DNA of 38,267 bases from Treponema sp. (GCA_018384055.1 JAHAZL010000047.1:1-38267); one strand, 5' to 3'; positions 17,084 through 25,010 are shown, counted from the first letter of the stretch. Made by a program: numbers and translations. The notes: generated from the letters alone by a model not told the origin.

Positions 17084-17125
17084 AAAATCTATTACTCCAA
17101 TTACCTGTTGTCTTACAATTTATTT

Positions 17126-18496
17126 CTAAAGATCAATCTCATAAAGATTGAATCCGCACTTTCCTTCTTCTTTTGTCTTGTAGAGTGCTTTGTCTGCATT
17201 GTCCACAAGTTCATTGTTGTATCCTGTCTTTGATTGTGCTGCGCCAACGCTCAGGGAAACTTTTCCATATTCTTTCAGCCCCAGAAGTTTTTCGTTGATT
17301 TCATTGACCTTGCCTCTGACAGTTACATTCGCATCACTTGAAAATTCCGTAAGGAGGACTGCAAATTCATCGCCACCTATGCGGGCAACAAAGTCAGATG
17401 TTCTGAATGCTTCGGTAAGTTCCCTTGAAATTATTTTCAGAACATCGTCACCTGCAGAGTGTCCGTATGTGTCGTTTATGGATTTGAAATTGTCTACATC
17501 TACAAGAAGGTAAACAACGCTCTGAGTTTCGCCTCTGAAGTCATTGCATATTTCGCTGAAGGCACGCCTGTTGAAAAGACCTGTAAGAGGATCTGTGTCT
17601 GCGTGTCGTTTGAGTTTCCTTTCGTTTGCTGCCTTGATATCAAAAAACTTGTTGTAGGTTTGGGCAAGACATCTTAATTCGAATGAACCAGTTTCAATCA
17701 GTTTGCTGTCTGACCCAATGGAATTCATGTAGCTGTTGATTGGTGAAATGATGAATATGATGTTGATTATGAATACGATTACAAGAAGAATGAATACAAA
17801 AACAAGAGTTATGCTCTGCCAGAGAATTTTTTCTCGAAGTTCATCAAAGTTTTCATTTACTTCAGTTTCGTTTGTTGCTTCTATAGAGTTGATGAGGATT
17901 GAACAGTTTTCATTAATCCTTGATTTGCATACCAGGTAGCTTCTGTTAAAAAGAAGTTTTACAGCTTTGTCTTTCATTTCAAGTTTTGAAAGTTTTTTAT
18001 CAATTTCTTTAACTTCTGTCCTGATTATTTCTTCCGGAAGATTATCCATTTTATAGTTGCCGGAAATAGTTATGAGTTTCATGGCATAAACTTCAATGTC
18101 AGAAAGGCTTTCTGATTGAGAGAATGCCGTCTGAAGTTTTTTGAACTCAATTTCATCGTAGGAAAATATTTTCCCAAGTTCCTGAAGAGCTTCATTTCTT
18201 TTTTTTGTTTGGTTCTTTTCTGTAAAATAATTGTTAAGGTATTGAAGTTCTCCTGTCACTGCAAAAAGACGGGACTGGTCCGTAAGATAGTCTGAAGTTT
18301 CCATAATTTTGAGGGAGCTGTTTCTGAAAATCGAAGCCTTGGTAAGGGAATCCTTGAAATGCTTTAGCCTTGATGCGGAAAGAATTGCAAAAGTCAGGAG
18401 TATGGCAAATACAGTCGAAGATACGACTATCATTACAAGGTTAAGGTCCCTTGCCTTAAAGTGCTCTTTATTTATCTTATCCTTTATTTTCATCAC
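17126..18496 (-). CDS. Membrane sensor diguanylate cyclase
   Basis: 456 residues. Two membrane segments (about 20-42 and 228-252) enclose a helical sensor domain of about 185 residues that should face the periplasm. A HAMP-like linker is followed by a GGDEF domain with D-T-D-P-L-T-G-L-F-N-R-R, the active motif G-G-D-E-F (374-378) and an inhibitory site R-T-S-D (365-368) exactly five residues before it. It should make c-di-GMP from two GTP with product feedback. The gene starts six bases after the stop of a TRAP-type binding protein, and guaA follows after 42 bases. A link between the binding protein and the periplasmic sensor part is inferred from position only. Confidence 0.92.
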   Translation of the reverse strand: MMKIKDKINKEHFKARDLNLVMIVVSSTVFAILLTFAILSASRLKHFKDSLTKASIFRNSSLKIMETSDYLTDQSRLFAVTGELQYLNNYFTEKNQTKKRNEALQELGKIFSYDEIEFKKLQTAFSQSESLSDIEVYAMKLITISGNYKMDNLPEEIIRTEVKEIDKKLSKLEMKDKAVKLLFNRSYLVCKSRINENCSILINSIEATNETEVNENFDELREKILWQSITLVFVFILLVIVFIINIIFIISPINSYMNSIGSDSKLIETGSFELRCLAQTYNKFFDIKAANERKLKRHADTDPLTGLFNRRAFSEICNDFRGETQSVVYLLVDVDNFKSINDTYGHSAGDDVLKIISRELTEAFRTSDFVARIGGDEFAVLLTEFSSDANVTVRGKVNEINEKLLGLKEYGKVSLSVGAAQSKTGYNNELVDNADKALYKTKEEGKCGFNLYEIDL

Positions 18497-18502
18497 CAGA
18501 TC

Positions 18503-19486
18503 CTAGTTACCCATATCAGCGATATGGCCATACAGGTATGTATTCTTTATTGCCTGCTTATGAATGGTTTCAGCGCATGCTTCTTTCCATGGAGTCTTGT
18601 CCTTTACTTCCGTGATGTTGACGCCAGTTGCCTTAAGGGATTCCATTACAAGGGGTTCCCTTATTTCGCAGATTTTCCTGCAGTAGGCAGATGCATTTTC
18701 ACCAGCTTTAAGCAGTGCCATCTGCTGTGTTTTTGTAAGTTCTTCCCAAGCCTTATTTGTGATTAAAACTTCGGTGACTCCGATTGTGTGTCCGTCAAGA
18801 ATTACATTTGGTGCGGCGGAATCAAAAAAGTTTGATCTGTAATTTACTATAGATTGTTCTGCCGTATCGATGGTATCAACTATCAATTCCTTCAGCAGGT
18901 CGTAGAAAGGAACCTGAATGGCCTCGGAGCCAAAGTCCTGTATTATTTCATTAAGGATAGGATCGTTGGTCGTCCCTATTTTCCTTCCGGATAGATCTTC
19001 AAGGGATTTGAGCGGTTTTGTGGAAAAGAAATGCCTGAAGCCTTCCTCTGCAAGGAAAAGACCCTTGAGTCCATCCGGTCCTGAATAGAATTCATCGAGT
19101 ATTTCTGACGCAAATTCTGAGTTTGCAAATTTCCAGAAATGGTCTCTGTTGTTGAATATATATGGAATTGTTAATACTGCAGCCTTTTTTGATCCGATGG
19201 AAGTAAGTGTGAATAGGGAGATTCTTGCAAGATCGATTTTTTTTGTAGTCATCATTTCCTTGATGACTGCATTTTCATCGCCAAGAATTGAAGAAGGATT
19301 TACTTCAACTGATATTTCGCCCTCGGTAAGTCTCTTTACTTCGTTGGCAAAGAAAAGGTCCATCTGGCCTGAAACTGAATCTGGCGGATTGACTTCTGCA
19401 AGTACAAGTGTTTTCTTCGTTTTTGCGCATCCAGACAGCATTGTTATTGTGAGGAATATTGCAGATGTCCTTGTAAAGAAATTCAT
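18503..19486 (-). CDS. TRAP-transporter-type (DctP) solute-binding lipoprotein, without transporter genes
   Basis: 327 residues. The signal peptide ends in a lipobox L-S-G-C (Cys20). The body follows the DctP fold: F-A-N-E-V-K-R-L-T-E-G-E-I, L-T-I-P-Y-I-F-N-N-R-D-H-F-W-K-F, then L-E-D-L-S-G-R-K-I-G-T and V-D-T-I-D-T-A-E-Q-S, where the family places the carboxylate-binding contacts. The ligand is probably an organic acid but cannot be read here. No DctQ or DctM membrane gene is near; a PilZ gene lies 18 bases upstream and a diguanylate cyclase six bases downstream. I infer a sensory role. SD GGAAGGG precedes the start. Confidence 0.88.
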   Translation of the reverse strand: MNFFTRTSAIFLTITMLSGCAKTKKTLVLAEVNPPDSVSGQMDLFFANEVKRLTEGEISVEVNPSSILGDENAVIKEMMTTKKIDLARISLFTLTSIGSKKAAVLTIPYIFNNRDHFWKFANSEFASEILDEFYSGPDGLKGLFLAEEGFRHFFSTKPLKSLEDLSGRKIGTTNDPILNEIIQDFGSEAIQVPFYDLLKELIVDTIDTAEQSIVNYRSNFFDSAAPNVILDGHTIGVTEVLITNKAWEELTKTQQMALLKAGENASAYCRKICEIREPLVMESLKATGVNITEVKDKTPWKEACAETIHKQAIKNTYLYGHIADMGN

Positions 19487-19504
19487 TTTATCCCTTCCAT
19501 GTAA

Positions 19505-20407
19505 TTAAAAATTGCTTCCAGGTAGAGTTGCAAATGGATTTATTGTTGTCTTTGTTTTTGTCTTTGTTGCAAGGTTGTAGTAGTTGAGAATGGCGTAATC
19601 CTCTTCGTCCTTTCTTTCCCCGTTGATTGAAGCTAGCATTTTTTCTTCAATTGTCTTTGAAACATAGGCACGAATTTCTTCCCTGATGGAAGGTGCTGTG
19701 GAAGGGAGGAGAAGCAGAATCCAGAGAGTTCCTTCCGGAGTTTGCTTGATTCCATAGATAACGGCTTCAACTACAACCTGTTTTGTTCCGAGGCGCATAG
19801 TAACATCCTGAAGGAGAAAGTTCTTTGCGATAATCTGATTTTCAAGAACAGCAGGGCAGCGAACGGCCATACCAACGGAGCTGATGTCCAGGAGCTTGAG
19901 CTGGTGCATCTTTGAGCCGTGGTTCCAGAAAAGGGAAGCGTCCTTGTCGTGTGCAAGGCTTGCTCTGACATACTGTCTCTTTCCCTTTGCGTTGAGGTCA
20001 ACGATGACTTTTTCAATCTGCTTTGCTACGCCTTCAATTCCTTCGTTGAAGTCAATTACTTCGTAAGGAAGGTGTGCGAATTTGTTGAAGATATTTATGT
20101 CGGAAGCTTTAATCCTTTCTGACATTACTACAACTTTAATTGTCTGCAGAACATCTTCGCGATCAAAAGTTCTGACATAGTTGAACCATCCGGAAACGGT
20201 CAACTGTGCATCAAGGTTTATGAAGAGAATTGAATCAGGGTTCTTCCTGAGAAGCGGTTTTGCTTCGCGATAGCTTTCAATGTTGTAGACCTCATATTCC
20301 TGTGCCTGAAGTTTTGAAATAATTTCTTTCTTAACAGGGTATGCAGGGTTCAGGAAGAAGATTTTTCTTCCAAAGATATCAAGTTGAGATTCGTTCTGCT
20401 CTGCCAT
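19505..20407 (-). CDS. PilZ-domain c-di-GMP receptor with N-terminal receiver-like domain
   Basis: 300 residues, no signal or membrane segment. The N-terminal about 130 residues look like a degenerate response-regulator receiver (alternating short hydrophobic strands and helices, I-L-F-I-N-L-D near 60-66) but the usual acidic cluster is not evident. The C-terminal PilZ domain has the two c-di-GMP-binding motifs: R-Q-Y-V-R (144-148, RxxxR) and D-I-S-S-V-G (174-179, DxSxxG). It should bind c-di-GMP and pass the signal on. It is first of the c-di-GMP block, with AGGAG before the start and an inverted repeat overlapping the likely promoter. Confidence 0.88.
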   Translation of the reverse strand: MAEQNESQLDIFGRKIFFLNPAYPVKKEIISKLQAQEYEVYNIESYREAKPLLRKNPDSILFINLDAQLTVSGWFNYVRTFDREDVLQTIKVVVMSERIKASDINIFNKFAHLPYEVIDFNEGIEGVAKQIEKVIVDLNAKGKRQYVRASLAHDKDASLFWNHGSKMHQLKLLDISSVGMAVRCPAVLENQIIAKNFLLQDVTMRLGTKQVVVEAVIYGIKQTPEGTLWILLLLPSTAPSIREEIRAYVSKTIEEKMLASINGERKDEEDYAILNYYNLATKTKTKTTINPFATLPGSNF

Positions 20408-20430
20408 TTGTTTCTCCTGTAAAAAATATT

Positions 20431-20485
20431 TATTAAAACTTTTTTGACCCCATATTCAACAAGTTCGGTAAAAGCCTTGTTGAAT
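20431..20485 (-). promoter_or_regulatory. Likely promoter and inverted repeat upstream of the PilZ/c-di-GMP block
   Basis: On the minus strand TTGAAT (20454-20459) and TTAATA (20431-20436) have a 17-base spacer. The -35 is inside a perfect 10-base inverted repeat, ATTCAACAAG (20454-20463) / CTTGTTGAAT (20476-20485), with a 12-base centre. It could be an operator or an RNA hairpin. Confidence 0.45.
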
Positions 20486-20533
20486 AAAAAATTGACCGCT
20501 TGCAGACCGCCGATTTCCCTAGAGATCTGGTCT

Positions 20534-20565
20534 CATGGATCGCGCCTAATGCTGCGCCATCCATG
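20534..20565 (-). terminator. Hairpin just after asnS, possible terminator
   Basis: CATGGAT (20534-20540) plus GCGC (20542-20545) pair with GCGC (20554-20557) plus ATCCATG (20559-20565), one mismatch, 8-base loop. It starts four bases after the asnS stop. No T run follows directly on the minus strand; the nearest is near 20487-20492, after a weaker AGACC/GGTCT stem. Confidence 0.45.
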
Positions 20566-20569
20566 GCTT

Positions 20570-22018
20570 CTAGAAATCTGCCAATTTTGGAGCGCGTGGG
20601 TAAGGAATTACATCCCTGATGTTTTCCATACCTGTTACATAACGGATGAGGCGTTCAAATCCCATTCCGAAACCTGAGTGAGGTACTGTTCCGAACTTGC
20701 GGAGGTTAAGGTACCAATCGTAAATGCTTTCGTCCATTCCGCGGTCCCTGATTGCCTTAAGGAGCTTTCCGTAGTCTTCTTCGCGTTCAGATCCGCCGTT
20801 AAGTTCTCCGATGCCAGGAACAAGAACGTCAACAGCCTTAACTGTCTTTCCGTCTTCGTTAAGTTTCATGTAGAACGACTTGATTTCCTTTGGATAGTTG
20901 TAAACCATTACAGGGCACTTGAAGATCTGTTCTGTAAGGTATCTTTCGTGTTCTGTTGCAATGTCGCAGCCCCAGTATGGCTTGAATTCAAACTTGTCTG
21001 CATGCTTTTCAAGTTCAGCGATTGCATCTGTGTATGAAATGCGAACGAACTTGCTGTTTACTACGCTTTCAAGCTGAGCAATGAGGCCTGGCTGAATTCT
21101 CTTGTCAAAGAATTCAAGGTCGTCGCGGCACTTTGTAAGGGCCCAGTTCAGGAGGTACTTAACGAAGTCTTCCTGGAGGTCCATGTCGTCTTCAAGGTCA
21201 AAGAAAGCCATTTCAGGTTCGATCATCCAGAACTCTGCAAGGTGGCGTGGAGTGTTTGAATTTTCTGCACGGAATGTTGGCCCGAAGGTGTATACGCGGC
21301 TTAATGCAGTTGCAAGAGTTTCTGCTTCAAGCTGACCTGAAACTGTGAGGGAAGCCTTCTTTCCAAAGAAGTCCTTTCCGTAGTCTACGATCTTGTGAGC
21401 ATCTTCGATTTTCATTCCGCCCTGTCCGGCCTTTACTCCGAGTTCTGCAATCTTTTCAAGACTGAGGGTTGTTACCTGGAACATTTCTCCTGCACCTTCG
21501 CAGTCAGAACATGTGATTTCCGGAGCGTTGATGTACTGGAACCCCCTTTCCTGGAAGAAAGAATGAACTGCAAATGCCATCTGGTTTCTTACGCGGAAAA
21601 CAGCTCCGAATGTATTTGTGCGTGCACGGAGATAAGCGTTTTCACGGAGGTATTCCATGGACATCTTGTTCTTCTGAAGAGGGTATTCTTCTGGATTACA
21701 TTCACCGAGAACTGTGAGCTTCATGAGTGTAACTTCAACTGCCTGTCCTGAAGCAGGGGAAGGAATGATGACTCCTTCTGCCTTGACTGATGTTCCTGTA
21801 TTTATTCTCTTGAGTTCATTTTCAATATTATCTGCATCTGCGCCCTGTGGATTTGAGCGATCAAATGTAAGCTGGATGTTTGCAAAGCAGCTTCCGTCAT
21901 TAACCTGAATGAAAACGAGGTTCTTTGAATCACGTTTTGTTCTTACCCATCCGCATACTGTTACAGTGCGTCCGTCTGGAGCGGATGTCAATAAATCTTT
22001 AATAAGTATAGGTTTCAT
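20570..22018 (-). CDS. asnS: Asparaginyl-tRNA synthetase
   Basis: 482 residues, normal for bacterial AsnRS (about 465-480). Charges tRNA-Asn. The N-terminal OB-fold anticodon-binding domain covers about 15-115 (V-T-V-C-G-W-V-R-T-K-R-D-S-K). The class II catalytic domain shows motif 2 (F-R-A-E-N-S-N-T-P-R-H-L-A-E-F) and motif 3 (G-F-G-M-G-F-E-R-L) with I-R-D-V-I-P-Y-P-R at the C-terminus. A cognate tRNA-Asn is at 8777-8849. The start is supported by TTTACA (22051-22056), 17 bases, TATTAT (22028-22033) on the minus strand, then nine bases with no ribosome site before ATG, so the message looks leaderless. It is monocistronic. Confidence 0.97.
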   Translation of the reverse strand: MKPILIKDLLTSAPDGRTVTVCGWVRTKRDSKNLVFIQVNDGSCFANIQLTFDRSNPQGADADNIENELKRINTGTSVKAEGVIIPSPASGQAVEVTLMKLTVLGECNPEEYPLQKNKMSMEYLRENAYLRARTNTFGAVFRVRNQMAFAVHSFFQERGFQYINAPEITCSDCEGAGEMFQVTTLSLEKIAELGVKAGQGGMKIEDAHKIVDYGKDFFGKKASLTVSGQLEAETLATALSRVYTFGPTFRAENSNTPRHLAEFWMIEPEMAFFDLEDDMDLQEDFVKYLLNWALTKCRDDLEFFDKRIQPGLIAQLESVVNSKFVRISYTDAIAELEKHADKFEFKPYWGCDIATEHERYLTEQIFKCPVMVYNYPKEIKSFYMKLNEDGKTVKAVDVLVPGIGELNGGSEREEDYGKLLKAIRDRGMDESIYDWYLNLRKFGTVPHSGFGMGFERLIRYVTGMENIRDVIPYPRAPKLADF

Positions 22019-22027
22019 AATATTACA

Positions 22028-22056
22028 ATAATAATGAATTTCCCCGATAGTGTAAA
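22028..22056 (-). promoter_or_regulatory. Promoter of asnS
   Basis: TTTACA (22051-22056) and TATTAT (22028-22033) on the minus strand with a 17-base spacer; the -10 ends nine bases before the ATG. Confidence 0.75.
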
Positions 22057-22066
22057 TTGATTTTGA

Positions 22067-22204
22067 ACCCGAGCTTTAACGGGAAAACGCCTTGTTTTTC
22101 TGTTGCCTGCAGGAAACGTTTGTGTTGTGTTGGAAAAACTCAACGAAGACGTTGTCCGAAGCTTGAAAGAAGTTGAAAAATCAGGAAAATCTTGTAAAAT
22201 TTAA
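22067..22204 (+). pseudogene. Short open stretch, possible remnant of a lost gene
   Basis: The frame is open from the stop at 22064-22066 to TAA at 22202-22204 and has no ATG. The translation has a protein-like composition (L-V-F-L-L-P-A-G-N-V-C-V-V-L-E-K-L-N-E-D-V-V) and more GC than the flanks. I do not recognise it. It could be the 3' end of a decayed gene or chance. Confidence 0.25.
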
Positions 22205-22560
22205 CCTTGAAAAAGCCTTTTCTGAAGCAGGTAAAAAATGATAGAAAATCTGAAACTTAAGTTTTTTTTAAAGAAAATATTGGATGTTTTTGAGTTTTTT
22301 TTCGCCTGGGTTGAAATAAACTTAATATTTTTTTAAAATCTTGAATATACAGAAAGAATTTGGAGATTTTTAGTATAAAATTTCATACACTGTATGATTT
22401 TTTATACAGAAGTTGTTTAAATTTTTATACAGGTGAAAAAAGAAAAATTGTTTTTTAACATTTTTTTAACGCTTTTAAGTGAAATTTAAGAAATATGTAA
22501 ATCCTTGTAATATATAGATTTATAATAGTTTTAAGTAATTTAAGCAAAAATTAAGAAAAA
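22205..22560. promoter_or_regulatory. AT-rich region with repeated TATACAG sites before the sigma factor gene
   Basis: Identical heptamers TATACAG occur at 22346-22352, 22403-22409 and 22426-22432, and a perfect 13-base palindrome CATACACTGTATG is at 22384-22396. No gene is visible. The cluster is a plausible operator or multi-site binding region for the gene at 22637. I could not name the regulator. Confidence 0.45.
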
Positions 22561-22569
22561 ATGAAAAAG

Positions 22570-22599
22570 TTGGCACATCTTATGCTAATAAATTATCAT
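22570..22599 (+). promoter_or_regulatory. Likely promoter of the sigma factor gene
   Basis: TTGGCA (22570-22575), 18 bases, TATCAT (22594-22599). The start codon at 22637 has a GGAG site about 10 bases before it. Confidence 0.6.
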
Positions 22600-22636
22600 A
22601 ACATAAAGTGAAAATAACATCATTTGGAGCGATCCC

Positions 22637-23455
22637 ATGGAAAAGGACGTTATCGGAAGTTATTTGAACTCTATAAAAAAATTCAGCCTCCTTTCAGCGG
22701 AAGAAGAGGTAGAGCTCTCAAAGAAAATTCAGTCGGGCGACAAGAATGCTGTTAAGCAGCTTGTAAATTCAAATCTTCGCCTAGTCGTAAGCCTTGCAAG
22801 AAAGATGCAGGCATCACCATCAATCATTATGGATTTAATTCAGGAAGGAAATATGGGCCTTATGGTCGCAGCTGAAAAATTCAGCTCAGATTTTAAGACT
22901 CGTTTTTCTACATACGCCTATCCATGGATTGCACAGTACATGCTGCGCTACATGAACAGCCGTACTTCATTCATTGCTTTGCCTAGCCGCAAGGAAATGA
23001 TGATCCGCAAGATTCAGAAGTCACAGGCTTATTTCTTCCAGCAGAATGGAAGGGAAGCTACAATTCCTGAACTTGCCCTTACAACAGGTATTCCTGAAGA
23101 CAAAATTGTCGAGTATTTGAACTATTCATATACCGTTGCATCATTGGATGTCGAAGTGAGTGACGAGGGAAATTCGGTTTCCCTTGGTGATCTTCTCCCT
23201 GACATGACATATTCCCCAGAGGAATTGATTTTGAAGGAAGAAGAAAAAGAGACCGTAAAGTCTCTTATGGATTCTTTGCCAGGCAAAGAACGCTGTGTTT
23301 TGTGGTACCGCTATAATTTTGATGGCGAACTTCATGCCAAGACCTTGCGCGAAGTCTCTAAGATTGTCGGCGTAAGTCCTGAAGCAGTTCGTCAGACAGA
23401 AATTCGTGCCGTTAAGCACATGAAAGCTGCAGTGGAAAAAATCCGTGCTGTTTGA
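22637..23455 (+). CDS. Alternative sigma-70 family RNA polymerase sigma factor
   Basis: 272 residues. Regions in order: 1.2 (about 1-35, S-Y-L-N-S-I-K-K-F-S-L-L-S-A-E-E-E), region 2 (about 38-110; N-L-R-L-V-V-S-L-A, D-L-I-Q-E-G-N-M-G-L, F-S-T-Y-A-Y-P-W-I), region 3 (about 112-190) and region 4 (about 205-272) with the helix-turn-helix T-L-R-E-V-S-K-I-V-G-V-S-P-E-A-V-R-Q. Region 1.1 is absent, so it is shorter than the primary RpoD and is a group 2/3 factor, of the RpoS/RpoH type in size. Which stress or stage it serves is not visible. A cluster of repeated sites lies upstream. Confidence 0.93.
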   Translation: MEKDVIGSYLNSIKKFSLLSAEEEVELSKKIQSGDKNAVKQLVNSNLRLVVSLARKMQASPSIIMDLIQEGNMGLMVAAEKFSSDFKTRFSTYAYPWIAQYMLRYMNSRTSFIALPSRKEMMIRKIQKSQAYFFQQNGREATIPELALTTGIPEDKIVEYLNYSYTVASLDVEVSDEGNSVSLGDLLPDMTYSPEELILKEEEKETVKSLMDSLPGKERCVLWYRYNFDGELHAKTLREVSKIVGVSPEAVRQTEIRAVKHMKAAVEKIRAV

Positions 23456-23570
23456 TTTTGAAAAAGATACGCGCCTTGTAGAGTGTGGCGTTGAATCTGA
23501 TTTTCAAGGATCTGAATAAATACTTAGTCTCCAGAAAGTTTGTTTTCAGTTGGATTCCGGCAGTTTTCGG

Positions 23571-23612
23571 GGGGTGAATGGAAGTAATTCCGTTCGTCCC
23601 CTGTTTTTTTAT
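23571..23612 (+). terminator. Terminator of the sigma factor gene
   Basis: GGGGTGAATGGAA (23571-23583) pairs with TTCCGTTCGTCCCC (23588-23601) with one bulge and two G-U pairs, GTAA loop, then TGTTTTTTT. Confidence 0.85.
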
Positions 23613-23698
23613 TATTTGCTGCAGGGCTGTGAGTTGCCTTGCTTCATAATTTTCCCGCTAACTATGAAATTCACGAAAATTGGTTTACTATATATCCT

Positions 23699-24592
23699 AT
23701 GAAAATGGTGTTGTTGGGTACGGGAACAAGTCATGGAGTTCCTGTAATAGGGTGTAATTGCAAGGTATGTCGTTCCGAAGATCCAAGGGATAACCGCCTC
23801 AGGTGCAGTGCCTATCTTCAGGAGCCTGCAAGCATTCTTATTGATGTAGGTCCAGAATTCAGGATTCAGGCTCTTAGGTACAAGATTAATAGGGTTGATG
23901 CCCTTCTTCTTACACATGCCCATGCAGACCATCTTCACGGAATCGATGACTTGAGGATATTCAGTCATTCAAAGGCCTATGATCCGCATAATCGCGGTGC
24001 GGTGGAAACTGAAGGCAATGGACTTCCCGTATATTCCCACAATTCAGTCATAGAGGACATAAAGCACAGATTCAGCTATATCTTTAAGGAAGTAAGGCAG
24101 GGCGGTGGAAAGCCTAAGATAAATGCCCTGGCGACAGAATGCTATAATGAAAGCAATCCCATAAAGATAAATGGGGTTGAAGTTCTTCCGGTTCTCATAA
24201 AGCACGGCTATCTTGATGATTCGGGCTGGATATTAAGGGAAAAGAAAGGTGATGGATACAGAAGCATCGTATATCTTACGGACCTGAATTCTATTCCTGC
24301 AGCTTCCATAGACCTCATATGTTCCTTTGCGGGGCATATAGAGCATCTTGTAATAGACGGCCTTAGGATTCTTCCTCATTCAACCCATTTTTCTTTTGAA
24401 CAGGCCCTTGAACTTGCTGACAGGCTCAAGCCTGGGAATGTTCACCTTACACACATTACCCACAACCTTTTCCACTGGCAGGTGCAGGAATATGTTGATG
24501 CCATCATCTCCCGCTATCCGAACCTTGAGGCTGCCAAAAACAATGGCGGCTCTGTAGGTCCAGCCTATGACGGCTTGGAAATGGTGTGCTAG
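23699..24592 (+). CDS. Metallo-beta-lactamase-fold hydrolase, PhnP-like
   Basis: 297 residues from the ATG at 23699; an ATG two codons on is also possible, and an upstream in-frame ATG at 23639 would only add sequence unlike the family. The metal site T-H-A-H-A-D-H-L-H-G is clear, with L-L-G-T-G-T-S-H-G-V-P at the N-terminus and an N-terminal Cys pair (C-N-C-K-V-C) as found in PhnP-like phosphodiesterases. H-Y/H-G-Y and H-S-T-H-F follow. Probably hydrolyses a cyclic phosphate ester or a related phosphodiester; no phosphonate genes are near. TACTAT (23686-23691) ends seven bases before the ATG with no ribosome site. Confidence 0.85.
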   Translation: MKMVLLGTGTSHGVPVIGCNCKVCRSEDPRDNRLRCSAYLQEPASILIDVGPEFRIQALRYKINRVDALLLTHAHADHLHGIDDLRIFSHSKAYDPHNRGAVETEGNGLPVYSHNSVIEDIKHRFSYIFKEVRQGGGKPKINALATECYNESNPIKINGVEVLPVLIKHGYLDDSGWILREKKGDGYRSIVYLTDLNSIPAASIDLICSFAGHIEHLVIDGLRILPHSTHFSFEQALELADRLKPGNVHLTHITHNLFHWQVQEYVDAIISRYPNLEAAKNNGGSVGPAYDGLEMVC

Positions 24593-24606
24593 TCTTGTTT
24601 TGATAC

Positions 24607-24632
24607 CTGCCTCTAGTAGGGCAGTTTTTTTT
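24607..24632 (+). terminator. Terminator of the PhnP-like gene
   Basis: CTGCC (24607-24611) / GGCAG (24620-24624) followed by eight T. Confidence 0.75.
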
Positions 24633-24649
24633 CATTTTTTTTAACGGTT

Positions 24650-24681
24650 TAAAATAAAAAATCCCGCCTGTAATAGACGGG
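24650..24681 (-). terminator. Terminator of rpmB
   Basis: On the minus strand CCCGTCT/AGGCGGG (plus coordinates 24675-24681 and 24663-24669) with a 5-base loop is followed by a T tract (24650-24662). Confidence 0.85.
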
Positions 24682-24708
24682 ACTAATTCCTAGCATGACA
24701 ACCCGAAA

Positions 24709-24939
24709 TTATTCAGCCTTTGGTGCTCCTGCGTTTGCTGGTGTTACATTGATCTTCTTTGTAATCCAACCTGAGCGGAGGCACTGTGTACAGATCTTGA
24801 GAGTCATTGTCTGACCTTCGATTTCTGTCTTGATCTTGAGAAGATTTGGCTTCCACTGGCGGCGTGTGTGGTTGTATGACTTAGATACTTTGTTTCCGTG
24901 TACTGGGTGCTTTCCACAAACATCACATGTTCTTGACAT
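24709..24939 (-). CDS. rpmB: 50S ribosomal protein L28, zinc-ribbon form
   Basis: 76 residues. Starts M-S-R-T-C-D-V-C-G-K as L28 does and keeps G-N-K-V-S-K-S-Y-N-H-T-R-R and the K-I-C-T-Q-C-L pair. The two CxxC pairs (residues 5/8 and about 50/53) would bind zinc, so this is the C+ form. A promoter lies at 24982-25010 on the minus strand, and AGGTAGG is ahead of the start. The tail after the second cysteine pair (A/P-rich) is a little long for L28. Confidence 0.96.
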   Translation of the reverse strand: MSRTCDVCGKHPVHGNKVSKSYNHTRRQWKPNLLKIKTEIEGQTMTLKICTQCLRSGWITKKINVTPANAGAPKAE

Positions 24940-24981
24940 AATATTACCTACCTAAAAATAATTTCAATTACAAGTTCAAAG

Positions 24982-25010
24982 ATGATATACAATATATGCG
25001 ATATTGTCAA
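24982..25010 (-). promoter_or_regulatory. Promoter of rpmB
   Basis: TTGACA (25005-25010) and TATCAT (24982-24987) on the minus strand with a 17-base spacer, about 35 bases of leader before the ribosome site and ATG. Confidence 0.85.

Noticed and set aside
17084..17125. Purine or c-di-GMP riboswitch upstream of guaA
   Set aside because: The gap is 42 bases, too short, and I see no conserved aptamer core.
22384..22409. LexA/SOS box upstream of the sigma factor gene
   Set aside because: CTGT and ACAG are present but are 12 bases apart instead of the 8 of the E. coli box, and the repeated TATACAG suggests another protein.
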